From positions 823,908-887,907 of the forward strand of contig NZ_LN898211.1 in the NCBI RefSeq assembly GCF_001457795.1: a DNA stretch of 64,000 nucleotides. Reading direction: 5' to 3'. The DNA comes from Olsenella massiliensis (GTDB lineage: Bacteria > Actinomycetota > Coriobacteriia > Coriobacteriales > Atopobiaceae). Both the position numbers and the translations under genes were made by a program. The notes beneath the pieces were generated by a model. The model did not search any database. It saw only the letters and a list, made by a program, of their open reading frames with translations, and was not told where the DNA came from. Of this stretch, positions 52,701 to 61,739 are shown in pieces; position 1 is the stretch's first letter; the number at the start of each line of letters is the position of its first letter.

Positions 52701-55040
52701 CTAGTTCGTGCCGCCCCGCTCGCCGTCCGTCTCGTCCAGGAGGCCTCCGCCCGCGCCCGCCGCGTCAATCTCGTCATCGTCGATGCGAAGGGGCTTGAAG
52801 CTCGCCGTGTCGCCGCCCACGAGCTCGTGTTCGACCTCGACGACGGACTCCTGAAGCTCAGCCTGCATGTCGGCCGAGAAGATGTCCTCGTCGTCGCCCT
52901 CCATGCTCGCGCTCGTCGCGGCGGCGTGCAGGGCCTGTTCCTGCTCCTGCTGCCCGCTGACGCGCCTGAGACGGTGCTGGCGCTTCGTGCGCCCGAACAG
53001 AGGCACGTACTCAAAGATGATGCTCGAGTTCTCCAGGCCGTACCAGCGCGCCGGCGACCCGGCAAAGCGGCGGATGAAGTACTTGGCGCCGATGACGTTG
53101 GCGTTGAAGCCCGAGATGTCCGACTCGGGGGAGAGCATCTTGCGAATCAGGCAGAAGCGGAAGTCGCCCACCTTGCCGCGGTTGCGGTAGATCGAGTACT
53201 TGTGGTCCTGCGGCTCGAGGTTGTTGTGCTGCATGAGGTCCGCGACGATCTGGTACAGGTAGGTGTTGACGCGCTGGTTGACGCGGAAGCCCAGGCGCAG
53301 CTGAACCTTGAAGACGAAGTTGGTCCCAAAGTCGTTGACGATGAACTCGTGCGTGTACGGCTCGTTCGTGACCTTGATGTTGAGGAAGTAGTACGCTCGC
53401 GCGCGCTTGGGCTGCTTGTCCAGGATGGAATAGAGGATGTCGCGGTCAAGCTTGTCATGAGAGGAGTCGTTGGTCAAAAAGACCAGGTTGTCGGCCGTGT
53501 AGGGAAAGTCGGTGTCATGCGAGAGAGCCTTGAGCTGGTCAAGGTAGCGAGCCACGGGCAGATACACCGACTGGGTGTGCTCTATGGCCGTGCCGCGCCG
53601 CCAGATGTACATGACGGCGAAGATGAGCGTCGCCATGAGGACGGTGAACCAGCCGCCGTGGAAGAACTTGGTGAGGCTCGAGAAGAAGAACATGAGCTCG
53701 ATGGCGCCGAAGACGCACGCGAAGACGACGGCGAAGGCGGTCTTCTTGCGGTTGTGCGAGAGGTAGGCAAAGAGCAGCATCGTGGTCATGAGCATGGTCA
53801 CCGTAATGGCCAGGCCATAGGCGGCCTCCATGGCGCTCGAGCGCTGAAAGAGGAGCACCACGAAGATGCAGGCGATCCACATGATGGAGTTGACGAGCGG
53901 AATGTAGATCTGCCCGCGCGTCTCGGAGGGATAGTTGATCTTCATGTGAGGCAGGAGGTCAAGCCTGATGGCCTCCGAGACGATGGAGTACGAGCCGGTG
54001 ATGAGCGCCTGCGAGGCGATGATGGCGGCGAGGGTGGAGAGCACGACGGCGAGGACGCGGAAGTTCGCGGGGATCATCTCGAAGAACGGGTTGAGGTCCT
54101 CGATGCGCGCGAGCTCCTGGTTGTGCTGGTTCACGAGGATCCAGGCGCCCTGTCCCAGATAGTTGAAGATGAGGCAGAGCTTGACGAAGGGCCAGGTACC
54201 GTAGATGTTGGCCTTGCCCACGTGGCCCATGTCGGAATAGAGGGCCTCCGCGCCGGTGGTGCAGAGGAAGACGTTGCCCAGCACCATCACGCCGGCCGCG
54301 TTTATGCTCCCGTCAAAGAGGAAGGTGAGGCCGCGCAGGGGGTTGAGGGCGCGCAGCACGCTGAGGTTGCCCCCGACGTTCATGAGGCCCGCCGCCCCCA
54401 GGTAGAGGAACCACAGGGTCATGATCGGGCCAAAGAGCCGGCCGATCGTGGAGGTGCCGGCGCGCTGGATCAAAAACAGCGCGCAGAGGATCGTGACGGT
54501 GACGATGATGACGATGCGCTGGTTGTCGCCGATGACCTGATGGACGGCGTCGATGGTCCTGAGGCCCTCGATGGCGGTGGTCACCGTGACCGCGGGCGTC
54601 AGGATGCCGTCCGCCAAAAGCGCCGCCCCGCCGATCATGGCGGGGAGGATGAGCCATCGGGCGCAACGCTTGACGAGGCTGTACAGGGCAAAGATGCCGC
54701 CCTCGTTGTGGTTGTCCGCCTTCATGGCCACGAGGACGTACTTGACGGTCGTGATGAGCGTGAGGGTCCATATGATCAGCGAGAGGGCGCCGAGCACGGC
54801 GTCCTCGCCCATGGTGGCCAGGCCGCCGTTGCCCGACACGATGGCCTTGAGCGTGTACATGGGGCTCGTGCCGATGTCGCCGTACACCACGCCAAGGGTC
54901 ACGAGCATCATGCCTGCGGAGAGGGGGATGCCGGCGCGCCTGAGCCTCGTGCGCCGGCTCGCGGCGGCCGTGTCGCCGGCGGTCTGTGCCGTAGTCTTCG
55001 TGTTCATAGCATCCGTTTCGTCGAGCGGGACAAACGTCAT
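52701..55040 (-). CDS. kup: Potassium uptake permease Kup
   Basis: A Kup/HAK-family potassium transporter of up to 779 residues. It has the signature GVVYGDIGTSPMYTLK, about twelve hydrophobic helices to residue 480, and a hydrophilic C-terminal domain. The C-terminus has an acidic extension. Two starts are possible: 55040, or ATG 55007 (MNTKTTAQ), neither with a clear ribosome site. It runs convergent to citrate synthase. Confidence 0.92.
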   Translation of the reverse strand: MTFVPLDETDAMNTKTTAQTAGDTAAASRRTRLRRAGIPLSAGMMLVTLGVVYGDIGTSPMYTLKAIVSGNGGLATMGEDAVLGALSLIIWTLTLITTVKYVLVAMKADNHNEGGIFALYSLVKRCARWLILPAMIGGAALLADGILTPAVTVTTAIEGLRTIDAVHQVIGDNQRIVIIVTVTILCALFLIQRAGTSTIGRLFGPIMTLWFLYLGAAGLMNVGGNLSVLRALNPLRGLTFLFDGSINAAGVMVLGNVFLCTTGAEALYSDMGHVGKANIYGTWPFVKLCLIFNYLGQGAWILVNQHNQELARIEDLNPFFEMIPANFRVLAVVLSTLAAIIASQALITGSYSIVSEAIRLDLLPHMKINYPSETRGQIYIPLVNSIMWIACIFVVLLFQRSSAMEAAYGLAITVTMLMTTMLLFAYLSHNRKKTAFAVVFACVFGAIELMFFFSSLTKFFHGGWFTVLMATLIFAVMYIWRRGTAIEHTQSVYLPVARYLDQLKALSHDTDFPYTADNLVFLTNDSSHDKLDRDILYSILDKQPKRARAYYFLNIKVTNEPYTHEFIVNDFGTNFVFKVQLRLGFRVNQRVNTYLYQIVADLMQHNNLEPQDHKYSIYRNRGKVGDFRFCLIRKMLSPESDISGFNANVIGAKYFIRRFAGSPARWYGLENSSIIFEYVPLFGRTKRQHRLRRVSGQQEQEQALHAAATSASMEGDDEDIFSADMQAELQESVVEVEHELVGGDTASFKPLRIDDDEIDAAGAGGGLLDETDGERGGTN

Positions 55041-55223
55041 GCGCCGCGCCCGGCCCCAGGCCGGCCGGCGGCGCCAGCACCCCTAGTGTAGCCATGCGGC
55101 GCCCGGGATGCCACGAATCCTTTAGCTCGCGTTAATGTCGGGGCATGAGCCTCGGGAGGACGACATGCGACATGATTGACGGCCGCCGCGCGTCATTGGG
55201 GCGGCGTGGCGTCAGGCAGACCG

Positions 55224-56572
55224 TCAGGGCCGTGTCGTTCGTCTCACCAGGTAGCAGTGATGGACCTGGGGGGAGCGCGAGAAGTCCTCCGGGATCGTCC
55301 GGTCGGTGATGTCCTCGACGCCAACGCCTGCCTTGGCCAGGGCGGCCACGTCGGGCTTGAAGCGCCTGAGGTTGCACGAGAAGAGCGCCACGCCGTCGCG
55401 GGTGAGGAGCCGGGACACGTCGATGAGCAGCTCCACGTGATCGCGCTGCACGTCCCAGCTGCCCTGCATGCCCTTTGAGTTGGAGAAGGTGGGCACGTCG
55501 CAGAACACGAGGTCCCAGCGGTTCCTGCTGTGGCGCTGCTCGTTGACCCACGACAGGACGTCCGACTGGACGTACTCGTGCTCGCGTCCCACGAAGCCGT
55601 TGCGCGCCATGTTGCGACGGGCCCACTCAAGCGAGGGTCGGCTCATGTCCACGGTCGTGGTGTACTTGCAGCCGCCGTCCGCCGCGTAGCAGGTCGCGCT
55701 TCCCGTGTACGCAAAGAGGTTGAGGAAGCGCTTGGACCCTCGAGTCTGCTTGGCCATCTCGCGCACGAGCGCGCGGGTGTCGCGATGGTCCAGGAAGATG
55801 CCGCAGTCCAGACGCAGGTCAAAGTTGACCTCAAACGTGAGGCCGCCCTCGTCGATTAGGTGGGCGCCGCGCGGCAGCTCGATGCGAGACGCGCCTTTGC
55901 CCTCCCGTCGCTCCCGGCGCGGCCCGTAACGCCCCTCCGCCGCCGCCTCGGCGGCGTACTGGGAGCCGCCCCGCGCCCGAACGCGGGTCCTCAGAAACAC
56001 GTTGTCGGGGCTCACGTCCAGGACGTGCGGGGCGAGCGAGAGGACGTCCAAAAGTCGCCTGCGGGCGAGGGCGGGGTCAACGTCCTTGGGAGCCGCGTAC
56101 TCAAACACCTGCAGCCAGGGCCCCCGGCTCCCGCGCTGGGGCGCGAGCTCCGACCGGTGGAAGAGGTCGATGGTGACGGCATAGTCGGGGAGGTCGGCGT
56201 CATAGACGCGATAGCAGCTCACGTCCTCGCGCCGCGCCCACTTTGCCCTCTGACGGGCCATCTTCGCCAGGCGTCGCGCAAACTGGTCGGAGCCCGCCAC
56301 GAGCACGGGGAGCCTCAGGACGGCGCCCCCGTGAGGGTTGGGAAGCTCCGCCGTCGGCGGCGTCGGCTCCGCGTCCGCCTCGCGCGCCGCCCCGTAGCCG
56401 TGCAGGACCGCCCCGTCTCGCCCCACGATCACCTCGGTCGTGGTGGAGGGCCTGCGTCCCAGGACCTCGTCGACGACGGCGTCACGCGCGAGGGCGGCCG
56501 CCCCGCCCTCGCCTGGCGCGGCGCGAATAGAAGGTGTCAAAAGATGGATCCTGCTTTTACTGAAGTTTGCGC
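55224..56572 (-). pseudogene. rlmK: RlmK domain part of rlmKL, split by adapter
   Basis: The C-terminal part of a bifunctional 23S rRNA methyltransferase RlmKL, about 440 residues. The RlmK (m7G2069) domain starts at VLVAGSDQFARRLAK and has KWARREDVSCYRVYDADLPDYAV, FLNLFAYTGSATCYAADGG and DLVFCDVPTFSNSKGM, the catalytic Rossmann motifs. The 5' side runs directly into the poly-T/adapter block at 56573, so the N-terminal sequence before about residue 15 is artefactual. Frame is intact from there to the stop at 55224. In the organism the gene is probably whole. Confidence 0.85.
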
Positions 56573-56648
56573 TTTTTTTTTTTTTCAAGCAGAAGACGGC
56601 ATACGAGATATTGGCGTGACTGGAGTTCAGACGTGTGCTCTTCCGATC
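56573..56648. other. Illumina TruSeq adapter embedded in the sequence
   Basis: A 13-base T-run (56573-56585) is followed by the 24-base P7 flow-cell sequence (56586-56609), index ATTGGC (56610-56615, the reverse complement of TruSeq index GCCAAT) and the TruSeq Read-2 primer up to TTCCGATC (56616-56648). This is library artefact, not genome. It joins the rlmKL 5' and 3' portions. The adjacent 56525-56572 is AT-rich, unlike the flanks, and may also be low-quality sequence. Confidence 0.98.
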
Positions 56649-57042
56649 CCATCATGCGGTCCGCGATGGCGTCCTTGGTCCTCATGGCAACGAACTGCGT
56701 GTTTCTGAGCTGGGCGTTGGTGCCGTGAGCGTCGACGACGATCGTGGCGCCCTGGGGCAGCTGGTCCTCCCACGCCAGGGACGAGACGCCCGCATGCAGC
56801 GCGTCGGCGTCCCGGGCGTCCACGCCGCCCAGGACGAGCACCACGCGCGAGGCGAGGCGCGACCATAGGCATGCCCGATAGGCGTCGCGCACGCTCCCGC
56901 GAAAGGCCACCTGCCCCGTCAGGGGGCGCACCCCGGGCGTGCCCAGGGACCTGAGCTCGTCCGCGAGCAGGCCCTCGAAGCCCTTGGGGCAGCTGGCGAA
57001 GAACGCGTGGTCGCTTGCCGTCGTGCTGTTCTCATTCATCAT
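56649..57042 (-). pseudogene. rlmL: RlmL THUMP-domain part of rlmKL, cut by adapter
   Basis: The first 131 residues of RlmKL: FFASCPKGFEGLLADELRSLG, a THUMP domain, then TNAQLRNTQFVAMRTKDAIADRMM, after which the adapter begins. The RlmL methyltransferase domain that follows in RlmL proteins, with its NPPY motif, is absent from both fragments. ATG at 57042 (or 57039) follows AAAGGG. Together the two fragments total about 570 residues against roughly 700 for the bacterial fused enzyme. Confidence 0.88.
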
Positions 57043-57282
57043 GGCACCCTTTCGACTGCTACGTACGGTACCATGACCCCAGGCGTCGGGACCTCGGGGA
57101 GTCGCCCGCCCGCAAGATGCACGCCAGGCCCGCCGGCCCGCCGGCGTCGCGCCTCTCAGCCCGAGGGGGCGCGACCGTCCGCCCAGGCCTCTGACCGCGC
57201 CCCCGCAGCTTCAAGTAGTATCAGACATGTCAGGTTGGAGCTGGGCGTTCCGCAGCCACGACATACGTTGGAGGAGAAGACC

Positions 57283-59004
57283 ATGGATCAGAAGACGCAG
57301 GAGAAGGTCCGGCTGTGGAAGGACCATGTGACGGAGCCTGACCTCAAGGAGGAGCTCGACGCGCTCCTGGCGGGTGACGAGGAGAAGCTCAACGACGCGT
57401 TCTATCGCGATCTCGCCTTTGGCACGGCCGGCTTGCGCGGCATCCTGGGCGTGGGCACCAACCGCATGAACGTCCACGTGGTGGCCCAGACGACCCAGGG
57501 CGTGGCCGACTATCTCAACAAGCACTACGAGTCGCCGAGCCTCGCGCTCGCGCGCGACTCCCGCCTCAAGGGCGAGGACTTCCAGCGCGTCGCGGCGGGC
57601 GTGCTTGCCGCCAACGGCATCCATGTGTACGTGTACCCCCGCATCGAGCCCGTCCCCGCGCTCTCCTTCGCCGTGCGCTATCTGGGCACGAGCGCGGGCA
57701 TCGTGCTGACGGCCTCCCACAACCCCGCGGCCTACAACGGCTACAAGGTCTACAACGACAACGGCGGCCAGATCACCGACGAGGCCGCCGCGGAGATCAG
57801 CCGTAACATCGAGTCCGTCGACGTCTTCGGCGGCATCAAGATGATGGACTTTGAGGAGGGCCTCAGGCGGGGACTCATCGAATGGACGCCCGAGGAGGTG
57901 CTTGACGCCTTCATCGAGAGCGTCAAGAAGGTCTCCGTCCCCGGCTTCAAGGCGGACGAGTCCTACTCGGTCGTCTACACGCCCCTCAACGGCACGGGCA
58001 TGGAGTGCGTGACGCGCATCCTCAAGGAGATCGGGGTCGAGAAGGTCTCGGTGGTGCCCGAGCAGAGCGAGCCCGACGGCAACTTCCCCACCTGCCCCTA
58101 TCCCAACCCCGAGTTTCGCGAGGCGCTCCAGCTTGCCCTCGACCTCGCCGAGAAGGTCAAGCCCAACCTCGTCGTCGCCACCGACCCTGACGCCGACCGC
58201 ATGGGCACCGCCATTCCCCACGACGGCGCGTACAAGCTCCTCAACGGCAACGAGATGGGCGTCCTGCTCATGGACTGGCTCGCGCAGATGGCCGCCGACA
58301 ACGGCGAGGACGTCAGCCGCAAGGTGGCCGTCACGTCCATCGTCTCGTCCGCCATGCCCGACGCCCTCGCCAAGGACCAGGGCTTTGAGCTGAGGCGCGT
58401 CCTCACGGGCTTCAAGTACGTGGGCGACCAGATTGACCAGCTCAAGGCTGCGGGCGAGGAGGACCGCTTCCTCATGGGCTACGAGGAGTCCTATGGCTAC
58501 CTCGTCGGCACGCACGTCCGTGACAAGGACGCCATCGTCGCCGTCGAGATGTGCGTCGAGATGGCGGCTCACTATGCTGCGCAGGGCAAGGACCTCTATG
58601 AGGTCATGGAGGACCTGTACCAGCGCTATGGCTATTACCTCAACGGCATCGTCAATGCCTCGTTTCCCGGTGCCCAGGGTGCCAGGAGGATGGCGGACAT
58701 CATGCAGGGGCTGCGTGACGAGCCGCTCTCCCAGATTGCGAGCCTTGCCGTCGAGGGCGTCACCGACTACGCCACGGGCGCGGACATGCCGCGCGTGGCG
58801 GGCCTGCAGAAGGAGGCCCCGCAGGTCCTGCCGCCCGCCGATGTGATCGAGTACCGTCTGGCGGGCGAGAACAAGGTCATCTTCCGCCCGTCGGGCACGG
58901 AGCCCAAGGTCAAGGCCTACCTCTTTAGCAAGGGTGCCACGCGCGCCGCGTCCGAGGCGGTGCTGGACGAGCTGAGGGGCGCGTGCGAGAAGATTCTCTC
59001 ATAG
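57283..59004 (+). CDS. Phosphoglucomutase/phosphomannomutase family enzyme
   Basis: A 573-residue alpha-D-phosphohexomutase of the long PgcA/PGM2-like type. TASHNPAAYNGYKVY holds the phosphoserine, ATDPDADRMG the metal-binding Asp residues, GYEESYGYLVG the sugar loop and FRPSGTEPKVKAY the phosphate-binding loop. FGTAGLRGILGVGTNRMN is the family N-terminal motif. It interconverts glucose 1- and 6-phosphate, feeding cell-wall and glycogen precursors. GGAGGAG precedes the ATG. Confidence 0.94.
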   Translation: MDQKTQEKVRLWKDHVTEPDLKEELDALLAGDEEKLNDAFYRDLAFGTAGLRGILGVGTNRMNVHVVAQTTQGVADYLNKHYESPSLALARDSRLKGEDFQRVAAGVLAANGIHVYVYPRIEPVPALSFAVRYLGTSAGIVLTASHNPAAYNGYKVYNDNGGQITDEAAAEISRNIESVDVFGGIKMMDFEEGLRRGLIEWTPEEVLDAFIESVKKVSVPGFKADESYSVVYTPLNGTGMECVTRILKEIGVEKVSVVPEQSEPDGNFPTCPYPNPEFREALQLALDLAEKVKPNLVVATDPDADRMGTAIPHDGAYKLLNGNEMGVLLMDWLAQMAADNGEDVSRKVAVTSIVSSAMPDALAKDQGFELRRVLTGFKYVGDQIDQLKAAGEEDRFLMGYEESYGYLVGTHVRDKDAIVAVEMCVEMAAHYAAQGKDLYEVMEDLYQRYGYYLNGIVNASFPGAQGARRMADIMQGLRDEPLSQIASLAVEGVTDYATGADMPRVAGLQKEAPQVLPPADVIEYRLAGENKVIFRPSGTEPKVKAYLFSKGATRAASEAVLDELRGACEKILS

Positions 59005-59037
59005 GTCAGGGCGCCGCGCGATTGTTCGCTTGCGTCA

Positions 59038-59067
59038 CGAGCCCCCGCCGACGTCGGCGGGGGCTCG
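59038..59067. terminator. Terminator hairpin after the mutase gene
   Basis: A perfect 15-bp palindrome-like stem, arms 59038-59052 and 59053-59067, with no unpaired loop (the central bases must open). It is very GC-rich. A T-run is lacking. It lies between the mutase and a convergent gene. Confidence 0.6.
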
Positions 59068-59112
59068 CTGTGTGCGGGAGGGGCGCAGGAGAGAGCCGCG
59101 CGCCTCGACGTT

Positions 59113-60300
59113 CTAGTCCTTTTCGGCGTCGGAGGAGCCCGACGTGCTGCCACCGCTCAGCGCATAGAAGGAGGTGGCGTTGGCGGCGACGGTGCCCACG
59201 CTCCAGCTGTGAGCCGACGCTGCGGCCGAGGTCGGGTCATGCAGCGTGACCGAGCCGTCGTCGTTCTTCCTGACCACGAGCGCCCAGTGGGCATAGGGGC
59301 CGTCAAAGCCGGCCTTGAGGCCCACGATCGCGACGGCGCCCTTGACGGACAGGATGTCCTCGAGCGTCTCGGCGGAGGGGCTGGCGTATGCCTTGCACCC
59401 GAGGCCGAGCTGCGTGGCCTCGTAGGTGAACAGGTCGCCGGTGGTGGACGCTTCGTCGGTGGTGCCGTAGCCCTTGTCCTGGGCGTCGGCGGCAAAGGCC
59501 GCGGGCGTCTTGTCCGTCTTGCCCGTCAGCCCCATGTAGGCCATCGCAAGGCTCGTGGGACCCGACCCGGTCACGCCCATGACGCTGCCCGCGTAGTCCA
59601 CGTAGCCCCAGCGCACGTCCCAGTCGTACAGCAGGGGGAAGCTGCCCTTGTCGTTGGGCTGACCGTAGTCGGCGGGCTTGTGCTCCGCCGTGGCATAGGC
59701 GCTGACGAAGTCGACGGCCTCGGGCTCGTTGACGGCCAGCTCAGGAATGCGGGGGTCAGGGTACTGGTCGGCGTTTCTGGCGATGGCGGCGAGCTTCTCG
59801 CCGCGGTCGAGGGCGGGGGAGAACTTGCCCGTGAGCTCCTGCGAGGCGCCGACGGCCACGCGGGCGTCCCACTGGTTGGTGGACGCCTGGTCGTCATTGC
59901 CCCCTGCCGCCTGTTTGGCCGTGCAGCCCCGCACGCAGCTGGACACGCCCAGGATCAGGATGAGCACGAGCACGAGGGCGGCGGCGGCGAGGACCAGCAT
60001 GCGGTTGGATATGCCGTAGCGCGCCAGCAGGTCGCGTCGGCGCCCGTCGAAGTTGATCTGCTGGCTGCGCCCCCTCAGGGAGTAGCCGGTGTCCCTGCCC
60101 GTGATCGTTCGGTAGTTCTGGTCGCTGCGGTACTTTGAGTTGCGGCGCTGCGGACCGATGGCTCTCGAACCGCGCCCGCCGCGCGACTGGGACCCTATGC
60201 TGGTGCGACGGGGATCGTCCCTGCCGACCCTCGTGCTGGGGACGTACGGTGCGTTGCCGTCGCTGGGCCGACGGCCCTGCCTACCCATATTGCGTGCCAT
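59113..60300 (-). CDS. Membrane-anchored C39-like protein with Ser in place of Cys
   Basis: A 395-residue protein. A basic cytoplasmic region (1-100) is followed by a transmembrane helix (about 100-122) and an extracytoplasmic peptidase_C39-like domain. The motif TGSGPTSLAMAYMGLTG matches the family's G-C-G-P nucleophile block, but Cys is replaced by Ser, codon TCG. The His (YAHWALVVR) and Asp (HDPTS) are kept. It may be a non-catalytic pseudoprotease or a Ser-using variant. AGAGGACAG precedes the ATG at 60300. Confidence 0.75.
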   Translation of the reverse strand: MARNMGRQGRRPSDGNAPYVPSTRVGRDDPRRTSIGSQSRGGRGSRAIGPQRRNSKYRSDQNYRTITGRDTGYSLRGRSQQINFDGRRRDLLARYGISNRMLVLAAAALVLVLILILGVSSCVRGCTAKQAAGGNDDQASTNQWDARVAVGASQELTGKFSPALDRGEKLAAIARNADQYPDPRIPELAVNEPEAVDFVSAYATAEHKPADYGQPNDKGSFPLLYDWDVRWGYVDYAGSVMGVTGSGPTSLAMAYMGLTGKTDKTPAAFAADAQDKGYGTTDEASTTGDLFTYEATQLGLGCKAYASPSAETLEDILSVKGAVAIVGLKAGFDGPYAHWALVVRKNDDGSVTLHDPTSAAASAHSWSVGTVAANATSFYALSGGSTSGSSDAEKD

Positions 60301-60523
60301 GAACTGTCCTCTTGTCGATTCATGCGTCAGGAGCGCATGCCAAGGCGTACCATTCCATACTATTGCATTATGACGCTCCCGCGCCAGGCGGCGTGGCCTT
60401 TGGGTGCCCACGAGGCAGCCAGCGGCTGTCCGGGGCCCTGGTGGCCGGGGTGCAGGGTTGGGACATAAGGCCGGGCGCCAGGCAGGGCGACAGGGCGCCG
60501 TCATCGTCGGAGAGGAGGCCCAC

Positions 60524-60937
60524 ATGGCGGACGTGCGGGGCATCGTAAGGCAGTTCTTGAAATTTGGCGTCGTCGGCCTCGTCGCGTTCTTCATCGACTA
60601 CGGCATCCTCATGCTGCTGTCCGTGGGCCTGCGCTGGGATCCCGTCCTGTCGGCGGGCATCTCGTTCGTCATATCGCTCATATTCAACTACGTCGCCTCG
60701 ATGCGCTACGTCTTCACCCGGCGCGACGACCTCAGTCGGCAGCGCGAGTTTGTGGTCTTTGTAGTCCTCTCTTTCATCGGCCTTGCCATCAACGAGCTCT
60801 GCATGTGGCTGGGCACGACGGCCCTGGGCGCCTCGCCGCTGGCCATCACGGCCACCAAGCTCATCGCCACCACCATCGTCATGGTATGGAACTTCCTCAG
60901 CCGCAGGCGCTGGCTCGACGCCGGTGAGGCCGGCTAG
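60524..60937 (+). CDS. GtrA-family membrane protein
   Basis: A 137-residue GtrA-like protein with four predicted transmembrane helices. VRQFLKFGVVGLVAFFIDYGILMLL and FNYVASMRYVF are typical, as is the C-terminal NFLSRRRW. Family members move undecaprenyl-linked sugars or modify cell-surface glycans. AGAGGAGG precedes the ATG at 60524. No partner glycosyltransferase gene is adjacent. Confidence 0.88.
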   Translation: MADVRGIVRQFLKFGVVGLVAFFIDYGILMLLSVGLRWDPVLSAGISFVISLIFNYVASMRYVFTRRDDLSRQREFVVFVVLSFIGLAINELCMWLGTTALGASPLAITATKLIATTIVMVWNFLSRRRWLDAGEAG

Positions 60938-61134
60938 GGCCTGTGCCGGCCGTATGCGTACCGCTGGGCCAGACGATGCGCCTTTGCCGTGCGGCGCACA
61001 TGTAGTATTCATGTAGAGAGCGAAACACGGAAGTAATTTTCACCAAATTGTATACCTTATCGGATATCCTTACGAGCAAGTGTATGGCAGGAATCCTTCA
61101 GGCTCGCCCTGATGGCGTTCGAGAGGATCGGTCG

Positions 61135-61572
61135 ATGGTCAAGAGGCGTAATAACAGGCAGGATGCGATCAGGGACATCGTGCGCGGCAAGTCGATCAGG
61201 ACCCAGCGCGCGCTCGTGGACGAGCTTCAGGCCATAGGGTTCAACTGCACGCAGGCGACCGTGTCGCGCGACATCGCCGACATGGGGCTGCGCAAGCTCA
61301 GCGACGGCATCTACGTCCTGGCGGAGGACCTGCACCTGCAGCGCATGGTGTCGGAGTTCGTGCTGACCGTCGAAATCGCCAACAACCTCGTCGTCATCAA
61401 GACTCAGCCCGGCACCGCCTCGGGCGTGGCCGCCGCAGTGGATGCCGCGCTGCTTCCCGAGGTCAAGGGGTCTGTCGCCGGCAACGACACGGTCCTGGTC
61501 ATCTCCGGCAGCGAGGAGGCGGCGCAGGACCTCACGCACCTCATCGGCAAGCTTCAGAACGCCCGTCGTTAG
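61135..61572 (+). CDS. argR: Arginine repressor ArgR
   Basis: A 145-residue ArgR family regulator of arginine genes. The N-terminal winged helix includes CTQATVSRDIADMGL. The C-terminal hexamerisation and arginine-binding domain has GTASGVAAAVDAALLPEV and GNDTVLVI. AGAGGA precedes the ATG at 61135. No arginine biosynthesis genes lie next to it in the window. An AT-rich upstream region (61015-61075) may hold self-regulatory sites, but no clear ARG box was identified. Confidence 0.93.
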   Translation: MVKRRNNRQDAIRDIVRGKSIRTQRALVDELQAIGFNCTQATVSRDIADMGLRKLSDGIYVLAEDLHLQRMVSEFVLTVEIANNLVVIKTQPGTASGVAAAVDAALLPEVKGSVAGNDTVLVISGSEEAAQDLTHLIGKLQNARR

Positions 61573-61672
61573 GCGTCCCGCCCGCGTCGCCCGGGAGGCG
61601 ACGGCTGCGCCTTGGCGCACGGACGCCCAAGGGGCAAAGACGACGTCAGGACAGCGTGCAGGCATGCCCCTC

Positions 61673-61695
61673 AGGCCGACCTCGTAGGTCGGCCT
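61673..61695. terminator. Hairpin between argR and the PBP gene
   Basis: AGGCCGACCT-CGT-AGGTCGGCCT forms a perfect 10-bp stem between the convergent argR and penicillin-binding-protein genes. There is no clear T-run on either strand. Confidence 0.65.
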
Positions 61696-61739
61696 CATGC
61701 GTCGTCCGTGCAGGCCTCAAAGGCCGTCCGTGGCGCCGG

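Noticed and set aside
52827..55091. A 750-codon plus-strand frame opposite kup
   Set aside because: It is antisense to a clear potassium transporter, and its composition is typical of reverse-strand artefact.
56557..56708. Peptides reading through the adapter from either side
   Set aside because: They contain the known TruSeq adapter translation, so they are not genes.
61000..61075. ARG box upstream of argR
   Set aside because: The AT-rich stretch has TATTCA-like half-sites, but no convincing paired box could be aligned.
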